From Candidatus Didemnitutus sp. (GTDB taxonomy: Bacteria > Verrucomicrobiota > Verrucomicrobiia > Opitutales > Opitutaceae), in contig JAUXOH010000090.1 of assembly GCA_030682505.1 (NCBI GenBank), forward strand, positions 1 to 9,790: 9,790 bases of DNA, read 5' to 3'. A program made the translations under genes and the position numbers. This document shows, piece after piece, positions 6,461-9,790 of the stretch (its first letter is position 1; each line of letters starts with the position of its first letter). The notes under the pieces were generated by a model. It searched no databases, was not told the origin of the DNA, and saw nothing but the letters and a program-made list of their open reading frames with translations.

Positions 6461-6740
6461 CGGCCCATTTTGTTTTCGGCGACGCCACCGGGGCGGCCTT
6501 GTCCGCCGGGGGCGTCCACGCCTGCAGGGCGCCGCGATAGAATTGCGCACAGGCGCCAAAGTCGAAAACCCAAAATTCGTGCCCGCGCGACACGTTTTGC
6601 AACAAGGGCGTGCCAACGTGCTTTGTTACCTGGGCCGGGGTCATGCCCGGCAGCAGTTTTGTCCACGGTGACTCCGCGGGTTCGGCGGGCGCGGTGCTGC
6701 CGACCGTCAGCACGAGCATTCCCAGGGCCACGAGTTTCAT
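6423..6740 (-). CDS. Small exported protein with BamE/SmpA-like core
   Basis: A 105-aa protein of unknown function. Residues 1-19 look like a signal peptide (MKLVALGMLVLTVGS, then APA as a likely cleavage site), so it is probably periplasmic. No lipobox cysteine is present. The core from about 26 to 75 carries the pattern W..LLPGMTPAQVTKHVGTP (26-45) followed by an aromatic strand EFWVFDFG (55-62). This resembles the short alpha-beta repeat of SmpA/OmlA/BamE-like proteins (Gmt..qV...lG.P..). The tail is rich in Pro, Lys and Ala. The ATG at 6740 has a weak GAG six bases upstream. The stop lies inside the convergent symporter gene. It starts 83 bases after the 3' end of the same-strand tRNA-Ile2 gene and might be read from the same transcript. 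The coding call is good; the fold assignment is tentative. Confidence 0.72.
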   Translation of the reverse strand: MKLVALGMLVLTVGSTAPAEPAESPWTKLLPGMTPAQVTKHVGTPLLQNVSRGHEFWVFDFGACAQFYRGALQAWTPPADKAAPVASPKTKWAVKPDPPALSHPS

Positions 6741-6823
6741 GTACCACTCATCGTCGCCAGACTCCGGCAACTTGAGGAACGTCGGACCGGGGCGCGGGTA
6801 TTTACCGTGGATTAGCGCTTGGG

Positions 6824-6896
<73 letters not shown>

Positions 6897-7000
6897 GAAC
6901 ACCCAAAGAATGCGCGGACTAAATGAAACGTGCTTCCGGGAGGCGAACTCAAATTGGCCCGGGGCCGCCGGTGACATCCGTGCGGCGGTGTCGGCGGACT

Positions 7001-7885
7001 TCAGGCGGCCGGGGTCGGCACCTTGCGCGCCACGCACCACATGTTGTCGCTCGTCGGCGCCTGGTCGAACCAACCGAAGCGGGCGACGCGGAAGCCAGTC
7101 CGCGCGCAGATCTCCCGCAGGGCGCGCGGCGTGAAATAATTCACATGATCCGGAAAACGAAACCCGCACCAGCGCAGGCCGCGCACCGTCCGGTTCCAGC
7201 ACGCGTAATTGGGCACCTTGATCACGAAGGCCCCGCCGTCCCGCAGCACGCGGTGCAACTCGCGCAGCGTTTCCACCGGTCGCACATCGTGCTCGAGAAA
7301 ACTGATGGCGATGGCGCCCTGAGCGCTGGCGTCGGGCAATTGCCGCAGGCCGTTCAACGCGTCGGCCTCGATGAATCTTCCGGACCGGGTCGCCAGCCGG
7401 GCGCGACATTTCCGGGCGGATACAGGCGAAAGTTCGATGCCCACGGGGGCGCAATCCGCCGGGAAAGAATCCCACAGGTTGCCGGTGCCGCAACCGAGGT
7501 CGATGAGGTCGCCCGTCAAGGCGCTGTCGCGGATCACCCGATTCAGTTTGTCGCGCTTCACCAACCGGCGGTAGGCCTGCCGGAACCCGGCGAGCAGCGC
7601 GGCCAGTTTTGCGCCCGCCGTGCCGAGTTCGGCGCGCCGGCGTTGGTTTTCCGTGGCCGAGCTGCTTTCCCACTCAAACTCCCCGGTCATCGCGGCGTAG
7701 TCAGGCGGATTGGTCAGGAAACCAAACTGGCAGGGATCGCACCATGCCAGCGCCCAGGGCGCGGGCGCAGGCAAAGGACCCGCGGGAGAGCCACCGCAGA
7801 TCGGGCACAGCGGCCGCTGCACGCGCGCCGGGTCGGCGGCAGTGCAGGAGGGGGGGGATTTTGCGGCAGACGGGGGAAAACTCAT
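7001..7885 (-). CDS. Class I SAM-dependent methyltransferase with N-terminal zinc ribbon
   Basis: Predicted SAM-dependent methyltransferase; the substrate is unknown. From ATG 7885 (294 aa), a small zinc-ribbon-like module comes first with CPIC (27-30) and CDPC (49-52). A linker follows, then the Rossmann-type domain: motif I LIDLGCGTGNL (127-137), motif II VGIELS (148-153), a post-II FIEADAL (171-177), AIAISFLEHDVRP (191-203) in place of the usual active-site strand, then LHRVLRDGGAFVIKVPN (210-226) and DHVNYFTPRALRE (246-258). The FLEH and DHVNYFTP pattern is common in Methyltransf_23 proteins, often found with cell-surface polysaccharide genes. The longer start at 8038 is rejected because the extra 51 residues are low-complexity and cross the intergenic hairpin. 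It is divergent from the metallophosphoesterase gene (194-base gap). The 104-base gap before the downstream tRNA-Ile2 holds no gene. Confidence 0.9.
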   Translation of the reverse strand: MSFPPSAAKSPPSCTAADPARVQRPLCPICGGSPAGPLPAPAPWALAWCDPCQFGFLTNPPDYAAMTGEFEWESSSATENQRRRAELGTAGAKLAALLAGFRQAYRRLVKRDKLNRVIRDSALTGDLIDLGCGTGNLWDSFPADCAPVGIELSPVSARKCRARLATRSGRFIEADALNGLRQLPDASAQGAIAISFLEHDVRPVETLRELHRVLRDGGAFVIKVPNYACWNRTVRGLRWCGFRFPDHVNYFTPRALREICARTGFRVARFGWFDQAPTSDNMWCVARKVPTPAA

Positions 7886-7999
7886 GGCATTGATCCGGGC
7901 GGGCGAACTCGACAGGTGGCGGGGAGGGGCCGATCGACCGTCGCAGCGGGGCAACGGGACCCCAGGGGAGAAAGAAAAACAAAAAAGGTCGCGATGAGG

Positions 8000-8014
8000 T
8001 CTGACGAAGTCAGA
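8000..8014. repeat. Perfect short hairpin in the divergent gap
   Basis: TCTGAC and GTCAGA flank a GAA loop (6 bp, perfect). It lies midway between the methyltransferase start and the metallophosphoesterase start, in an AT-rich patch beside the A-rich tract at 7971-7986. It could be an operator half-site pair or a leader hairpin; six pairs can also arise by chance. Confidence 0.25.
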
Positions 8015-8079
8015 AAATTTCCCGGTCGCCAAGCGCACAAAATTTTTGCGTTTCGGCGTCGGGTTTGGTCGAACCAGTT

Positions 8080-8517
8080 GTGCGCATTGCCGTCCTCTCC
8101 GACACTCATGACCGCTGTCCGGCCACCCTGCCGGGGAGGCTCGCCGGAGCCGACGAGATCTGGCACCTCGGCGATGTGTGTGAGCCGGAGGTGTTGGGGG
8201 AGCTGGAGCAACTGCGCAAGCCGCTGCAGGTCGTGCTCGGCAACAACGAGGCGCACACGCTCTGGCCCGAGCATTTGACCTTGGAGCGGGCCGGACGACG
8301 ATTTTTCCTCACGCACATTCCGCCGCCCCGCGCTCCTGGCGGCGTGCAGGTGGTCCTGCACGGCCATACCCATGTGCCGCGCGATGAGACGGACGCCGCC
8401 GGCGTGCGGTGGCTGAACCCCGGTTGCATTTCCGGCGCGACGCGCGGGGCTCCGGCCAGTTTTGCCTGGTTGACCATCGAGCGGGAACAACTGACGTGGC
8501 GGGTCGTGCGACTTTGA
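8080..8517 (+). CDS. YfcE/MJ0936-type metallophosphoesterase
   Basis: Small cytosolic calcineurin-like phosphoesterase, expected to hydrolyse phosphodiesters with two divalent metals. From GTG 8080 (145 aa) every metal-site motif is present: DTH (8-10), GD (31-32), GNNE (54-57), the lone His of FLTHI (79) and GHTH (95-98). NPGCIS (113-118) is the usual strand after the last histidines. The length is at the short end for the family. GTG 8080 is preferred because MRIAVLSDTHD is the canonical beginning; TTG 8065 would add five residues that do not fit. No clear ribosome binding site precedes either. The gene leads a close-packed rightward cluster with the acetyltransferase (37-base gap) and the metallopeptidase. 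The natural substrate is not known for most members. Confidence 0.93.
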   Translation: MRIAVLSDTHDRCPATLPGRLAGADEIWHLGDVCEPEVLGELEQLRKPLQVVLGNNEAHTLWPEHLTLERAGRRFFLTHIPPPRAPGGVQVVLHGHTHVPRDETDAAGVRWLNPGCISGATRGAPASFAWLTIEREQLTWRVVRL

Positions 8518-8545
8518 CGGACGCCGCGGGCATGCATTCTGCACC

Positions 8546-8551
8546 GGGAGG
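8546..8551 (+). promoter_or_regulatory. Shine-Dalgarno site of the acetyltransferase gene
   Basis: GGGAGG lies three bases before ATG 8555. It is the only strong ribosome binding site in the window and fixes this start, although the spacing is shorter than usual. Confidence 0.7.
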
Positions 8552-8554
8552 CCC

Positions 8555-9094
8555 ATGAAGATCGAACCTTGTTCCCCCGCAGAGTGCCGGCATCGACTCC
8601 CGGAATTGGTCGGCTTGTTGCGCGATGCGGTGCAACACGGCGCCTCGATTGGGTTCACCCAGCCGCTGGCGCCGGGCGAAGCGGAGGACTACTGGCGTGG
8701 CGTGGCGGCGGCGCTCACCGGCGGGGACAAGCGGCTCCTGCTCGCGCTCGATGCAGACGATCGCCTGCTCGGCAGCGCGCAGCTGGCCTTGGAGCAGCGC
8801 AGCAATGGCCGGCACCGAGCCGAGGTGCAAAAATTGCTGGTCTGGCACAAGGCGCGTCGACGCGGCGTGGGCGCGGCCTTGATGGCGGAGATTGAGCACG
8901 AGGCGGCGGCGGCCGATCGCACCTTGTTGTTTCTCGACACCAGCGTTGGTCCCGGCGGGGCGGAGGCGTTTTACCGGCGCTTGGGCTACCAACCGGCCGG
9001 GGGCATTCCGGACTACGCGGCGGATCCCGACGGGCAACTGCGCGACAATGTGATCTTCTACAAACGGCTGCCGCCCCGCGCGACGGCGTCGTGA
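8555..9094 (+). CDS. GNAT family N-acetyltransferase
   Basis: Predicted acetyl-CoA-dependent N-acetyltransferase of 179 aa with unknown acceptor. The GNAT core is clear. The strand LLGSAQLALE (71-80) is followed by motif A, with VQKLLVWHKARRRGVGAAL (91-109) containing the R/Q-x-x-G-x-G/A pyrophosphate loop (R103-G104-V-G106-A). Then come LLFLDTSVG (124-132) and motif B AEAFYRRLGY (136-145). The end, NVIFYKRL (165-172), is the usual closing strand. The N-terminal part (ELVGLLRDAVQHGASIGF, 17-34) is typical of members annotated simply as GNAT acetyltransferases. It follows the metallophosphoesterase closely, and the next gene begins 22 bases after its stop, so all three are probably co-transcribed. 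Confidence 0.92.
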   Translation: MKIEPCSPAECRHRLPELVGLLRDAVQHGASIGFTQPLAPGEAEDYWRGVAAALTGGDKRLLLALDADDRLLGSAQLALEQRSNGRHRAEVQKLLVWHKARRRGVGAALMAEIEHEAAAADRTLLFLDTSVGPGGAEAFYRRLGYQPAGGIPDYAADPDGQLRDNVIFYKRLPPRATAS

Positions 9095-9116
9095 ACCTGC
9101 AGGCCGAGCGTTTGCA

Positions 9117-9790
9117 GTGGAATTTGCGCTGCGGGCGCGTTTACTCGCGGGCGTGCAGGATGCCGGGCAGGAATTTTTTCAACTCACCGCCGACGAACCG
9201 GAGGACTCCGCGCCGGCGATCGTTTTCGTGCGCAGCGTGCAGGCGCGGCGCTATCGGTTGACGCTGCGGCGCGATGGCACGGCGGTGGCGACGATTCCCG
9301 CGCGCGGCAGTGAGCGCGAGGCGGTGCGGTTTGTGGAGGAGCATCGCGACTGGCTGGACCGTGCGCGCACCCGGCAGGCGACGCGGCCGCGCAGTCCCGG
9401 GGTGTGGACGATCGGCACGCAGGTACTCTGGCGCGGGGAGATGCAGGCGGTGCGCATCGCCGCAGAGGGCGCCCGGCCGCAGGTGAGTTTGGCGGCGGAC
9501 GTATTCCGCGTGCCGTCATTCGGCGGCGATCTGCGGCCGACGCTGGAGGCGCGGTTTGTCCGGCTGGCCAAGATCGAATTGCCGGCCCGGGCGTGGGAGC
9601 TGGCCGCGGAAACCGGCGTGGATCTGAAGAGCGTGAGCGTGCGCAACCAACGGGCCAGGTGGGGTTCGTGCTCGGCGGCGGGATCGGTGTCGCTCAACTG
9701 GCGGCTGGTGCAAACGCCGGAGTCCGTGCGCGACTACATCATTTATCACGAGTTGATGCACCTGCGGGAAATGAATCACAGCGACCGTTT
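9117..9790 (+). CDS. YgjP-type (M48-like) zinc metallopeptidase, 3' end cut by window
   Basis: Open frame from GTG 9117 to the right edge, about 224 residues, with no stop. The final 50 residues hold the diagnostic block VRNQRARWGSCS (175-186), SLNWRLV (191-197) and the zinc-binding HELMH (211-215), followed by LREMNHSDRF. This arrangement, with NHS supplying the likely third ligand, marks the YgjP/DUF45 family of single-domain HExxH proteins. The N-terminal part has a beta-rich stretch, RSVQARRYRLTLRRDGTAV (39-57), also typical. Only a few dozen residues should be missing. GTG 9117 is the only in-frame start candidate close to the acetyltransferase stop, with a weak GAG eight bases upstream; GTG 9153 is the next. 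A GTG overlapping the preceding stop (9091) is in another frame that ends at 9261. The cellular role of the family is poorly defined. Confidence 0.9.
   Translation, partial: MEFALRARLLAGVQDAGQEFFQLTADEPEDSAPAIVFVRSVQARRYRLTLRRDGTAVATIPARGSEREAVRFVEEHRDWLDRARTRQATRPRSPGVWTIGTQVLWRGEMQAVRIAAEGARPQVSLAADVFRVPSFGGDLRPTLEARFVRLAKIELPARAWELAAETGVDLKSVSVRNQRARWGSCSAAGSVSLNWRLVQTPESVRDYIIYHELMHLREMNHSDR

Noticed and set aside
5005..6616. Long open frames on both strands overlapping the symporter (461 and 476 codons)
   Set aside because: Arg/His/Pro-rich shadows of a high-GC gene; no motifs.
7886..8038. Longer methyltransferase start at 8038
   Set aside because: The added residues are low-complexity, cross a hairpin and A-rich tract, and precede the zinc ribbon without family resemblance.
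9091..9261. GTG overlapping the acetyltransferase stop as the start of the next gene
   Set aside because: It opens a different frame that stops at 9261; the peptidase motifs are in the frame of 9117.

Overview
The window is GC-rich bacterial DNA, densely packed, with weak or absent Shine-Dalgarno sites in front of most genes. It reads as mostly ordinary chromosome with one likely accessory segment at the left edge. The organism cannot be fixed from these genes. The high GC, poor ribosome binding sites, long-form PurC and a small exported protein suggest a Gram-negative, possibly a Verrucomicrobiota/Opitutales-type bacterium; this is a low-confidence impression.

Left edge (1-1221): the 3' part of a superfamily 2 helicase. 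Its sequence closely resembles, from memory, the helicase module of TOTE-type conflict proteins (primase-helicase). The window cuts it inside the Walker A motif. It ends about 155 bases from the 3' end of a tRNA-Glu gene on the opposite strand, the usual geometry of an island integrated at a tRNA. Lines counted by eye suggest it is less GC-rich than the genes to the right.

Middle (1222-6460): tRNA-Glu(UUC), then purC (de novo purine synthesis). Next come two leftward genes, a CNNM/CorC-type CBS-domain membrane protein and a membrane-anchored family 2 glycosyltransferase, probably co-transcribed. Diverging from them is a glutamate/dicarboxylate:cation symporter. Nested inverted repeats lie in the divergent intergenic region, and a long AT-rich hairpin overlaps the stop codon of the CBS gene.

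Right part (6423-9790): a small exported protein with a BamE/SmpA-like core overlaps the symporter's 3' end. It is followed by a tRNA-Ile2(CAU) gene, a class I methyltransferase with an N-terminal zinc ribbon, and a rightward cluster of three genes: a YfcE-type metallophosphoesterase, a GNAT acetyltransferase and a YgjP-type HExxH metallopeptidase that runs off the edge.

The best leads are the helicase next to the tRNA-Glu gene, and a symporter whose third sodium site appears dismantled and whose characteristic arginine is relocated. No CRISPR array, insertion sequence, rRNA or replication origin was seen. No wholly new multi-gene system can be demonstrated inside this window; the helicase needs its upstream neighbours.
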